Origin: Craspedostauros australis
Lineage: Eukaryota; Bacillariophyta; Bacillariophyceae; Mastogloiales; Achnanthaceae
Assembly: GCA_026770025.1 (NCBI GenBank)
Contig: JAMXDE010000004.1
Coordinates: 1,178,001 to 1,242,000, forward strand
Length of the DNA stretch: 64,000 bases
Direction: 5' to 3'
The position numbers were made by a program, and so were the translations under genes. How positions within the stretch are numbered: position 1 is the stretch's first letter; each line of letters opens with the position of its first letter. Shown here in pieces: positions 43,596-54,034 of this stretch. The notes under the pieces were generated by a model, which saw only the letters and a list, made by a program, of their open reading frames with translations, had not been told where the DNA came from and ran no database searches.

Positions 43596-46273
43596 CTCGC
43601 GGGTACGTACGAATATGTGCAGCATACTATAATAGAATAGTACGGAATCAAATGTTGGGTATAGTAGATGCTGATACATGGCCTCCCTCGGCTTCGCCGA
43701 ATCTCGCTATTCTGTGTAGCGGTCTGATGCCTTTTCAGCTCCAAGAGAGCATCTCCGTCGCAAGTCATTCCAGGCACCGTGTCATCCGCAGAGAGCCATT
43801 ACAAGACTATAGGATGAACAAAGGAGGAACAACACGGCCGAATCAACATCACAAAATCACTCTAGTACAAATGCATTGCATGGTGTAGGATACATGCATG
43901 TGCACAGCTACTTTATCATCCACATTTGTCTCTGAAGAACAGGGCAGCTGCTGTTTGCCACTTGCCACCCATTGCACACTCTGTGCTTCGCACTTTGCAA
44001 CCTTGTCTTGTATCGTGCGGTGTACCAAAGCGCTGTCACTGTCATTGTCAGGCCCAAATGCCCGAATGCTCGAACTGCAACAATCAGCGCAGGAAGGCAT
44101 CGGCTCGAGTGCTCTGCGTGGTACGCATCGTATTGGTAGACCGATGGCTGGCGCTGTCCGTTGCTGACAATCGCAAAGACGAGGTATAGTACAACGATTG
44201 CGATCGAAGGAGGAACGGAATGCATTCTTCCACGTACATTCATGCGAATCGGAGGCAGCTTGTGTGTGCGTCTGAATGTTGCTTTCTCGCAGGTGCAGAC
44301 AGATACATTGTGTGGGCGGCAGGGGGGGCACGGAAGAATCTTGTTGACAGACAACCCGCGGATAGTGACGTGCTTCCATCCTACTCTCCGCGGTAGTTCC
44401 CCAGAATGCAACAGAGCGTGAACACAGGTGTCCCTTCAGTCTCTCTCCATTTCCTACGTGTAAGAAATCAGCTTGATGTGACAAAAAGGGGCAGAGGTCA
44501 CCTCCGAGAAAGGAGCATTCTCCTGCAAGTGCTCATGGAGTGCTGACTCCTTTTCTTTTCCGTTCTGCGCTTGTACCTATTGCTCCACTCTTGCATGCTC
44601 AGTCGTACGGCGACGTATTGCACTCCACCGAATCTTACCATACCCGTGCATCCGAGGAGAATGTCCTGTTTGCGCTGCTCCCTCTCTGACTTCCAGAATG
44701 CAGATCACCATGTGTCATTTCGTGCTCGGCTCTACTCGACACCACCGCTGTTGGCCGCCACTCGAATTGCAGATGGTTGCCTTGTCTGGTCCCCTGAAGG
44801 TGACGAGGAAGGCGCTTCGTATCAACCAACGTGACGCTGCCTTTGAGATGCTGTTTCGTCAGAAACGAAAAACGCAATTGCGACCAAAGACCAGTGTGGG
44901 AAATACTGTTGGGTGTTTACCAGACACGCGTTGGCAACCACGGGCTATACTGCGCCGGTTCGATGGGAGCATCCGCAACGCGCAGAGACGTGATATAAAC
45001 CCGTTTTCGGTGCTTCATCTCTCGTGAGTGCGCACTGCGTCAAACGCCTGTGCGACAGCTTCGCTTCGTTTTCGCGCATCACGCGGATGACACTATTGCC
45101 GGAGTTCTTGCTCAGAAAGTCACTGACAACAAGGCGTACAATTCTCGACTTGGTAGCAGATACCGGTGGTGTTTGGGCTTTCGGTGTTGGCACCGCAGAT
45201 CGTGAATTCTTGGCATATGTGTCTCAACGTGACACGCACCATGGCCTCCGAATGTCGGCGTGGTGATCCCAAAAGGCAAAAAAGGCGCACGAGGCACAAA
45301 CGCGGCGGAAAATAGAGAGCAAAACAAGGATGCCAGGTCTTCTTTTGGTACTTGGGGTGGTGCCGTCCGCGCATACTCGCACAGCACAACAACCAGTATG
45401 CGTTTTTCAGGGAGTGTGGAGCTCGGAACTTGAACGTTGGTGCGCGGGCATTGATCGGAAGAAGCAAAATGTCCCAGTTTTCCCTGCTAATCCGCCAGTG
45501 GGGCAGCGCAGGGTTCGTTCGGGCCTCTAAGCCTTGGGTTGTGCGAATTTGGAACGCGAGTGGCAAGTACGAAGATTCTTGTATTTCCTGATCGCGGCAG
45601 CGGCACTCGCGGTGGCGGCTCGTGTTGGGCTTCGTGCAATGCCGTTGTCTTGCGCTGTGCGATCCACAGGTGTGGGTTCGAGTACGAGCACGTACGTATG
45701 GCCACGAGCGAGAGAGAAACAAAACAGCATCGCGAGTTTTTGGCTCCTTGTTGGGTAGTGGACGCAGAGGATGCGAACATGAATCAAACCACAATCGACT
45801 GCGTGGGCTCTGTACTGTCGCCACTGATGCCTTTTTGTCGTTCGCAGGCCAAAAGCACAAAGGACAAAGACAGAAACAGTCCACGCCACACCCATCATCG
45901 TGCAGAAAACAACGACCAGCATCCACCAACAACAGCAAACACAAACGAAGCGACCAGAGCAGTAAACACGGAGGCGCATCAGGGGCGTGTCGTAGCATTG
46001 GAGGAGCACCACAAGCCGAAGCATCGCCGGAGTATTGTCATAGAATAGCATTTAGTTGAGTGGCGTCGAGAAGCACCGTTGCACCAGATTCCCATTCAAC
46101 GACAACCCATCTCTCAACGCACGGTAACGAGCAAGAGTGGCAATCACCAGTCCATACTCACTCTCCATTCGGAGCACCGACATAATACAAAAGGACACAT
46201 CCATCAGCCATCGGCCATCAATCAACGCAATCAACGCAATACAGAACAAGACAACGGAGAGTCTGCATTCACC
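43596..46273. other. Unresolved 2.7-kb region
   Basis: Several short protein-like frames occur on both strands: minus 43908-44170 (an ALIVAVRAFGHLGLTM-type hydrophobic run in one frame), minus 44635-44877, plus 45024-45266 (TILDLVADTGGVWAFGVG) and minus 44945-45193. None contains a recognisable domain and the frames conflict. A spliced minus-strand gene ending at 43453 is the simplest possibility. The last 250 bases form the leader of the ATPase gene. Confidence 0.3.
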
Positions 46274-49200
46274 ATGACTTTCCCCGCGTTACCTGCCATC
46301 GACGAGACTGGCACCATCACTTTACGATCAAAGCCTGTGGACTTCTCCTCCGACTGGGAGATATCCGATCACACCCCAGCATCCATCTCCTCGCGAACAC
46401 AAAGACAGACAGCTGAAGGAAACGCGTCGCTGCCATCGTCGCACTCAGGGGCAGGCTCGGCTTTGACATCGACATCAATGCAATTGTCCGTGCGATCGTC
46501 GTCGTTGTCATCCTCATCATCACAGGCTTCATCGAAGGCCTCATCGAAGGCTTCATCGCAAGCGTCATCATCGTTGGCAGCATCGATTCGTTCATCCCAT
46601 ACCTCATCGTCGGCATTGTCATCCCATGCCTCATCCATGTCTGGATCCCTCTCATTTGACCCACTGGAATGTCCTGAAGAGGTCTTCTTCGGGCGCCAGA
46701 AGGAACTGCAACAACTCTCCAGCATCCGCAACCGAGTTATCGGTGAACAATCTCCTAATCCAACGCGGGAACAGCAGAACGAGACCGAGCCTCGGGCGAC
46801 GGAGCCATCCGCGGCATTGTATTCAAGTACGGCTGATCAGGACGACGCCATCAATCCAAGCCTTAGCGATAGTCTCAGCAACCTGGAGCAGACCCTGCCA
46901 CCAGAGACTTCGGATGCCGATGATTCCCGCCCGATCTATCCGGCGGTGCTGGTGTGGGGAACGAGCGGAACGGGCAAGTCCATGCTGGTCGATCACTTCC
47001 TCAATAGAACATGCTGCACGTGCGGCGTCAGAGCCGACCACCACGAACAGACCCAACGGTCTTCGGATGCCGGTAGCGCAGCAACTCGATCGCTGCAACA
47101 TACGGAAGACGGGACGCAGAGCGGCCAACGTCGGAGCTGTTCGTGTTGCTACATCCTGCGCGGCAAGTACGACGAATACAATGGAAGCAGCGATCCATTC
47201 TCCGCCATCGCACAGGCACTGGACGACTTCGCAACGCAGCTCCAGACCGGAGAGCCCGAAGAGCTGGACCGCATCCAGGAGCTGGTTCAGGCCAACTTTC
47301 ACACGGGCACTACGACTAGAACCCGCTCCGACAGCAGAGGATCGAGGTTCAATCGTTCCGCCATCTCCACCCTCATCGCAGTTGTCCCATCCCTCGCACT
47401 GCTCTTGGCGCCGAGGCTGCTGCAAGGCGGCGACGATTCCGTGGCCAACGTCAGCACGTCTTCTCTCATGAGCGCCAACAGCGCGACGGTCCAAGACCTG
47501 GCCAGGCTCATCAAAGCCAACGGCTCAGCGAACATGAACACAACGAGTTCGTGGAATCGATTGCGCTACATCTTCATACAGTTCATGAAGGCCGTTTCAA
47601 CCCCCGAACGACCTGTCTACCTATTCCTGGATGACTTGCAATGGTCGTCTTCAGCTGGCCTCGAGCTGCTGGCCATGCTCATCTCTGACCCTGACCTTCA
47701 AAACCTCATGTTCATCGGCGCCATCCGGCAGGAGACGGACGTGCACAATAACCTCGCCACGGAGCTCACGCCCGATGCACCGCTGCGCACCTACCTTCTG
47801 GATCCATTGACACAGTCGGACCAATTCCATGGCACTACCGAGAAAGGACTCAGGAAGCATGGCAGCCACGACATAAGCACCAGGAGCATCAACGGCACCC
47901 ACCACTTGGCGGCAGAGGGCAAGCATCTTGAACAAATCACTGCTCAAAACCTGTCCGCGTCGGAGGTAGCACATTGGCTTTCCATCTTGTTCGGTCGTCC
48001 CTCCAATGACGCCGACCTTGGATTGCTGTCCGCGAAGATCCACAAGAAAACTCGCGGCAACACCTACTTCACGTTGCAGGCCATCGAGGAGTTGAAACGC
48101 ATGGGCATGCTCTTTTACAACGAGGGGCTGCATCGTTGGGAATGGGACTTGAAAGGCTACATCAGCGAAGAAGCCGATCTGCCAGTCAGCGACAATATCG
48201 TGGCCGTCATCGAATCGCAGTTCAAGGCACTGCCGCTGGACCTTCAGCACATCCTCTCCATCGCTGCATACATCCGATCCGCATTCGATCTGCGCTTGCT
48301 ATATGCCGTCTTGAGATACGTCGACGACGCAGGGGGCATCGAGTTGATGTCAACGCAGCAAAAGCCACATGCGTCATCAGCCCAAAGAAAGTCACACCAT
48401 CCACCACCAGCAACTTCGACGTGGACCATGGACAGGGTATCCAAAGTTATGGAGCTCGCCGTCCTGGAGAACCTCATTACCAACGCAATCGGTGAGAGCG
48501 TGTACCATTTCGCCCACGACCGCGTCCAGCAGGCTGCGCAAGGATTAGTCCCAGCCGGTGAGACCCGTCACAAGCTGAGGAAGCACATCGGCCTCTGCCT
48601 GCTGGGCCTATATCGCAGGATGAACGACAACGAAGGTTCGCTGGATGAGGATGGGAACGAATTCAGCATCAGTACAGGCACGGCCATAACTGCAGTCACA
48701 TCGACAGGTTCCGGCGGCGGAAGCGAGGCGGGTGGACGCTCGCAAATCTCCAGTGCATACACCCAGCAATACATCGAACGGCAAAAGCAATCCAGTTCCA
48801 AGCCTTCGGTCACTCCGAAACTAATCAAACGATCGGTAGGAGCAGCAAAGGAAAGCCAAAGAGACGGAAGCGGCTTGCTTTTCATCGCGGCCGACCATCT
48901 CAATCACGTCCCCACCAAGGATCACCTCTTCCTCGTCTTCTTGAACGTGGAGGTTGGAGAGCGAGCGCTCGAGCTTGCAGCTCTGGCACCTTCCGCGATG
49001 TATTTGAAAAAGGCGTCCGATGCACTAAAGAAAGTGCGGAATCCATGGCAAGAACAGCACGAGATCTGCCTGCGTCTCTTTCGGGCACGGTCGGAGGTTG
49101 AGCTATCACTTGGCCACTTCGAGATCGGGTATAGACTTGGCCATGATCTGCTGCAGCAGGCGGAGTCGCTGGATGAGAAGCTGCCAACGTACTTGTCCAT

Positions 49201-50893
49201 GGCGGTCGCACTTGGACGCCAAAGCAGGATCGCCGAGTCGCTGTCGCTGGCTACGTCCGTGGCGCGCAAGCTCGGGGAGTTCCCCAAACGCTTCTACCTG
49301 TTTCGCATCGCGAGGGACCTATACAAGATCAAGGCATACATGCTGTCCAAAACAAACGACGAGATCGTCAATCTTCCACCCCAACAAGACTACCAAAAGG
49401 CGATGGCCATGCAGTTCATCGTGGAGATTGGAGTCCGATCTTTCATGGGCGGCGATCTGACACAGTGGGTCCTCCAGATGTGCAGGCTCGTTCGGATGAC
49501 GATGCAATACGGCATCTGCGAAGAATCCTCCAACGCATTCATCATCCTTGGCACAATTTGGAGCACGACCAACCAGGCTCATGACTTGGTGGTTCGCTGC
49601 GCAGATATTGCGCTCAGGCTGCTCGAGAGGACTCAGGCCACAAGGCTCGCAGGGTGGGTGTACGTGATGGCCGCCTTCAACATCTACGCCTTCAGCAAAC
49701 CACTTGGGGAGGTCATCAACAAGTTCAAGCAAGGATACGCCGTTGCCATGGAGGCAGGCGAGTTCGAGCAAGGCTTGATCAACCAACTCACCCATGACTC
49801 CATGATCTATTGCACCGGAGGCAACCTCTTCAAGCTGGAAAAGGCCATGACAAAGACAAACAAGCAATACAGAAGGTACAGGATTATAGCACTGCACGGT
49901 ACCGCGCGTGTTTTGCTGCAATACGTGCAGTGGTTGACCGGTAGCCGTGAGATCGATTGGGATGTGATCCAGAAGTCTTCCGAGGAGAATCTGAGAGAGG
50001 ACCCGCCGATTCCAGCCGATGTCACCATGATGGCCGAAGCCAAGCTCGGGGAGTCTACTATCTCTTTGTATTTCGGGAAGAACAAGATGGCATACCGTCT
50101 TGCCCAACACTTCGCGAGCTTGTCGAAGCACAACACAGCCTTCGTCTTCATTTCGAATCGGACCCACTGCCTTGGCATTTCAGCAGCAGCATTGTACCGG
50201 CAAACCAAAAAACGCAAGTACATGCGAGAGTTGAAGGCACAGATCAAGCTACTTCAAGCCTTCATTTCCAACAGGGCAGAGAACTTCAAGCCTCTGTTTC
50301 GCTTGCTTCATGCTGAGTACCTTTCGTTGAAGGACATGACCCCCGACCACGCGACGATCCGTCGCATCCAGGAAGCCTACGACAGCGCCATCGCGCTCGC
50401 CATTCAATCAACGATGACGAATCACTGTGCAATGGGGTGCGAGCTAGCAGGCGAATACCTGCTGCGAAACCTGGACGCACCTTCGGTGGCCCAGAACGGT
50501 GACAACAACTCCAAAGGACAGCACACGAGAGACAAGATGACCGAAGACGCCCGCAGGTACCTGACACGAGCCGTTGCATATTACGCCGAATGGGGCTGCA
50601 TGGTGAAAGTGAAGCTGCTGAAAGAGCGGAGATCGATGTATTTGCTCCCCAACGTGCTGAATCCTGACGGCCATGACATCGATCACCCTGCAAACACGCA
50701 GCGGGAGGGCTTGGCGGGAGCAGGATTCGACCCACGGCCTGCCTGCGAAACGCAGCCTCAGGAAATTGCACGTCTCGGACCCATGGATCATCGCCCAATC
50801 GCATTTGATGGAATCAAGCCACCAATCCTGAGTACAGGGCGAATAACCGGGAACTTGGACAACGACACCGTCTCGATGTTAACGGATGGCTGA
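46274..50893 (+). CDS. Large STAND/AAA-type ATPase with helical-repeat C-terminus (PknK-like ATPase region)
   Basis: 1539 residues, intronless. A Ser/Ala-rich disordered N-terminus (to about 130) precedes VFFGRQKELQQL, the start of an AAA_16/STAND module. The Walker A is GTSGTGKS at 229-236; CCYILRGKYDEYNG follows, as in PknK-type ATPases, and the Walker B is YLFLDDLQW at about 449-457. An unusual hydrophobic stretch (TLIAVVPSLALLLAPRLLQ, about 366-385) sits between them. A winged-helix-like part follows (NTYFTLQAIEELKRMGML; VYHFAHDRVQQAA, the usual end block), then about 600 residues of helical TPR-like repeats. In bacteria this arrangement is coupled to a kinase or cyclase domain; none is present here. 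The ATG has a good context (CACCATGAC); the frame is open 195 bases further upstream, but without an ATG. The signal it responds to is unknown. Confidence 0.8.
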   Translation: MTFPALPAIDETGTITLRSKPVDFSSDWEISDHTPASISSRTQRQTAEGNASLPSSHSGAGSALTSTSMQLSVRSSSLSSSSSQASSKASSKASSQASSSLAASIRSSHTSSSALSSHASSMSGSLSFDPLECPEEVFFGRQKELQQLSSIRNRVIGEQSPNPTREQQNETEPRATEPSAALYSSTADQDDAINPSLSDSLSNLEQTLPPETSDADDSRPIYPAVLVWGTSGTGKSMLVDHFLNRTCCTCGVRADHHEQTQRSSDAGSAATRSLQHTEDGTQSGQRRSCSCCYILRGKYDEYNGSSDPFSAIAQALDDFATQLQTGEPEELDRIQELVQANFHTGTTTRTRSDSRGSRFNRSAISTLIAVVPSLALLLAPRLLQGGDDSVANVSTSSLMSANSATVQDLARLIKANGSANMNTTSSWNRLRYIFIQFMKAVSTPERPVYLFLDDLQWSSSAGLELLAMLISDPDLQNLMFIGAIRQETDVHNNLATELTPDAPLRTYLLDPLTQSDQFHGTTEKGLRKHGSHDISTRSINGTHHLAAEGKHLEQITAQNLSASEVAHWLSILFGRPSNDADLGLLSAKIHKKTRGNTYFTLQAIEELKRMGMLFYNEGLHRWEWDLKGYISEEADLPVSDNIVAVIESQFKALPLDLQHILSIAAYIRSAFDLRLLYAVLRYVDDAGGIELMSTQQKPHASSAQRKSHHPPPATSTWTMDRVSKVMELAVLENLITNAIGESVYHFAHDRVQQAAQGLVPAGETRHKLRKHIGLCLLGLYRRMNDNEGSLDEDGNEFSISTGTAITAVTSTGSGGGSEAGGRSQISSAYTQQYIERQKQSSSKPSVTPKLIKRSVGAAKESQRDGSGLLFIAADHLNHVPTKDHLFLVFLNVEVGERALELAALAPSAMYLKKASDALKKVRNPWQEQHEICLRLFRARSEVELSLGHFEIGYRLGHDLLQQAESLDEKLPTYLSMAVALGRQSRIAESLSLATSVARKLGEFPKRFYLFRIARDLYKIKAYMLSKTNDEIVNLPPQQDYQKAMAMQFIVEIGVRSFMGGDLTQWVLQMCRLVRMTMQYGICEESSNAFIILGTIWSTTNQAHDLVVRCADIALRLLERTQATRLAGWVYVMAAFNIYAFSKPLGEVINKFKQGYAVAMEAGEFEQGLINQLTHDSMIYCTGGNLFKLEKAMTKTNKQYRRYRIIALHGTARVLLQYVQWLTGSREIDWDVIQKSSEENLREDPPIPADVTMMAEAKLGESTISLYFGKNKMAYRLAQHFASLSKHNTAFVFISNRTHCLGISAAALYRQTKKRKYMRELKAQIKLLQAFISNRAENFKPLFRLLHAEYLSLKDMTPDHATIRRIQEAYDSAIALAIQSTMTNHCAMGCELAGEYLLRNLDAPSVAQNGDNNSKGQHTRDKMTEDARRYLTRAVAYYAEWGCMVKVKLLKERRSMYLLPNVLNPDGHDIDHPANTQREGLAGAGFDPRPACETQPQEIARLGPMDHRPIAFDGIKPPILSTGRITGNLDNDTVSMLTDG

Positions 50894-51725
50894 TTCTGTG
50901 CGTTCCATCACTTGAAACGCTCGACCCTCCCTTCAGGTTATCCGGAGCGAACCAGACGACCAAAGTACCACATTGTCCCAAACATGCAAATAGACAAACA
51001 AATGAATGGATCAGGCTTGTACCTATGGTACACAGCGTAACATTAGAGGGGTTCGAGTGGCTATTTTTTGGCATGGCCGGCGACCCCAGCCAATCAAATG
51101 GCTTAGACTTTATCACTTCCACGAGCAAGCCATCCCATTGAAGGGTGAATTGAGGGGAGTTTGGGTCAATTTTCCCGAGCTTTGTTGCGCTTGGGGTTCT
51201 CATTTGGAACCATGTGACGCAGACGATCTGTTCCCTGTCGGATCGATTCTCGTTGTGAGCGCTGGCAGAGGCGGTGGGATTGCGTGGTTGGTTTCGCACG
51301 AGGAATTGTGGAACTTTGAAACTTTCTAAGAAATCACGTATTGAACAAATTAAGTGTAATTATTTACATGCAGTATCTCCGTTTGAGTATCTCGAGGTGA
51401 CAAACTCCATTGTCGTAACTGAACAACGATTCCGACCGATACGTTCATGATATCGTTACGATGGTACTATCGTATGCTCAGTATTGTTGTCGCTTATTAC
51501 TAGTATTACCGCAATAGTACCAAGACATACGCAAAATTGACAAAATTGTTTTCTACAAAATCCCAACAAAACAAGGACAGAAGTGTTCCTTTGATGTGAA
51601 CGGCGACACAGCAGTTGGCTGTTGAGATACTTCTGTCGGTAGTATCCGTTTTGGTATCATGTCGTCGGCTGTGACTTTGTGAACACAGTTGTGAGTGAGA
51701 TTCTGGGTCTTTGTGTGACACCAGA

Positions 51726-51763
<38 letters not shown>

Positions 51764-52310
51764 TCGGCATCAAGATCGACAATGGCATCAGTGCTGTCGC
51801 CAAGTACAAGTACCCACAGGTCTGTGTTAGCTAGCAGGATGAGCTCACGCTACAAATGTACACAATACTTGGCACACCGGTCATATGCAACACATGTGCA
51901 CATCACAGCAAACCAATAGCAAAAATGACAATGATGATTACAATGGCGTAAACATGCTGCTGTCGGTCACAGTCACCACTGTGGCCTGCAATATGGGTTG
52001 AATTCAGGATTGCAGCTTTTGCAACTTCACTGATGGGGCATCTGATTTGGTGGTGGGCATGCCATATTGGCCGCAGCACAGGACCCACCCACCCATCTAT
52101 TCATCCATGAAGATCATCCATCCTTGTACCAGTTCCGGCATTGGCATCCAGGTTGGGATCTTTCCTCTACATTCAATGGGCAGAGATCCTTTGAAAAGTG
52201 TATGATTGTTAGTATTGGAAAGAGTGTTGGAGCAATGTTGTGGTGGCCTTGTGCAAGCAACAGGAAGCATTGACACCATTGGACTCCATTCAACCCCAAG
52301 CATCCAGCTG
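50894..52310. other. Intergenic, low-complexity
   Basis: Contains a plus-strand 107-codon ATG ORF (51006..51329; IKWLRLYHFHEQAIPLKG) with acceptable codon use but no motif, in conflict with a minus-strand ORF. To the right the DNA becomes AT-rich, with a trinucleotide repeat. Confidence 0.35.
51727..51763. repeat. (AAC)n microsatellite
   Basis: Twelve consecutive AAC units, non-coding. Confidence 0.93.
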
Positions 52311-53116
52311 TGTTGAGATGTACATGCGTGTATATGTCAAGATGTACATGTATATGTGCATCGTTCACCTGTTATTCTCTTATTTATGTACGGATGGTAC
52401 AACTACATTCGTGTCAATTGTATGCTGTGATTTGTCAGAATCACAGTGGAAATGGAATACACAAAAATGAGCAGATTTTCTGGAGGAAATTTGCAATCAA
52501 CGATTTCTGAGAGAATCAGGAACATCGTCCGTCCATTCATCAATGGAAATGTATGGTATCGAGTGAAGCTCAATGTACCTCCCAACTACGCCCCAGATGA
52601 TGATATCATCTGACAGACCACCGCATCACTGATGGAACATGACATCTGGAGGAACAGGAAGACGACAGCTGACATAGACAAGATGTCATTGTGTCACCAC
52701 GTCAACATCTGTCTCCATGTCAGAAGCAGAAGGTGAAGATTTGATGACCAAAGGGCATCAAGATCATGGATACACAAGATGGAGTTCAAGTGGCAAGCAC
52801 TCATGGAGTAGAAGTCAGTAGTGAACAAACGGAGTGTCGAATGCGGAGTATGCATTGAACACAGAGTATCATGTAGCATGAACATGCAACATTGAGAAGA
52901 GAGAGAATACAAATAGCAGCGAGAGAGCATCTTGCGTACCAACTCATAGTCGGAGACCAATCTACGAAACACAGAGACGCGCCAAGAGCATTGGGCAAGA
53001 GAACAGAGACACAACGAGGATCGGAGTGCTCAAGGAATGAAATAGCAAACAGAACGACTATCAACCAACACCGTCTTCCACAATCGCAAGTTATCCGTCC
53101 ACGGAACTTGCCAACA
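52311..53116 (+). repeat. LTR-like repeat, copy 2 of 3
   Basis: About 806 bases matching the copies at 21.7 kb and 53.2 kb over their whole length with scattered differences; ends GGAACTTGCCAACA. No clear target duplication. Same orientation as the next copy. Confidence 0.6.
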
Positions 53117-53239
53117 TGTGTGCTCTGTTCTCTGGATACTCTGGTGTTGCAGATTTGTAGCTTGTTGGTTGTTGCTGATTGCTGATTGCTTTGCAGTAGG
53201 TTCGATGTTCAATGCTCGATGCCTTGCCTGCTGCTGGTT

Positions 53240-54034
53240 TGTCGAGATGTACATGTGAGTATATGTCGAGATGTACGAGTATATGTGCATCGTTCACCCG
53301 TTATTCTCTCATACGCACTTGGACGGTATAACTACATTCGTGTCAATAGTATGCTGTGATTCGTCAGAATTACAGGGGAAACGGAACACACGCAAAGGGG
53401 CAAGATTTCTGGAGGAAATTTGCAAATGACGATTTCTGAGAGAATTGGAAGATCGTCCGTCCATCCATCAATGGTACCAAGAGAATCTTGAGGTACTTCC
53501 CAACTAAACCTCAGATGACGATATCATCTGACAGACCACTGCATCACCAATGGAACGTGACATCTGGAGAGCAGAAGGATGCCTACTGACGTTGACAGGA
53601 TGTCATCATGTCACCACGTCGACATCTGTCTCCAACTCAGAGCAGGAGGCGAAGATCCGATGACCGAAGGGCATCAGCATCATGGATACAGAAGGTGAAC
53701 TTCAAATGGCAAGTACTCATGGAGTAGGAGCCAGTACTGAATGAACGGAGCGTCGAATACGGAGTACGTATCGAACACGGAGTATCGTGCGCGACGAGCA
53801 CACGATGCTGAGAGAGAGAGAGAATACAGAGAGGAGCGAGAGAGCATCTCGCGTACCGACTCATAGTCGGAGACCGAATCTACGAAACAGATTGAAGCAC
53901 CGAGAGCATCGGGCAAGAGAACGGGCGTACACCGAGAGCATCGGAGTAGCCAAGTAATGAAATAGCAAACGAACGACTATCAACCAACACCATCTTCCAC
54001 GATCGCAGGTTACCGTGAGCGGAACTTGCCAACA
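53240..54034 (+). repeat. Solo LTR-like repeat, copy 3 of 3, with target duplication
   Basis: 795 bases, TGTCGAGATG...TTGCCAACA, flanked by CTGGTT on both sides (53234-53239 and 54035-54040). The TG...CA ends and a 6-base duplication, the same length as at the copia element, support a solo LTR. Broken; no coding content. Confidence 0.7.

Noticed and set aside
46079-46273. Extending the STAND ATPase to the start of its open frame
   Set aside because: There is no ATG in this segment; the ATG at 46274 has a good context.
51030-51075. GGTTCGA followed by a T run as a tRNA T-arm and Pol III terminator
   Set aside because: The flanking bases do not form a T-stem or acceptor stem; no tRNA fold was found here or elsewhere in the window.
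53240-54034. The minus-strand ORFs across the LTR-like copies as a conserved protein
   Set aside because: The frames are not maintained among the three copies, so the repeats are non-coding.
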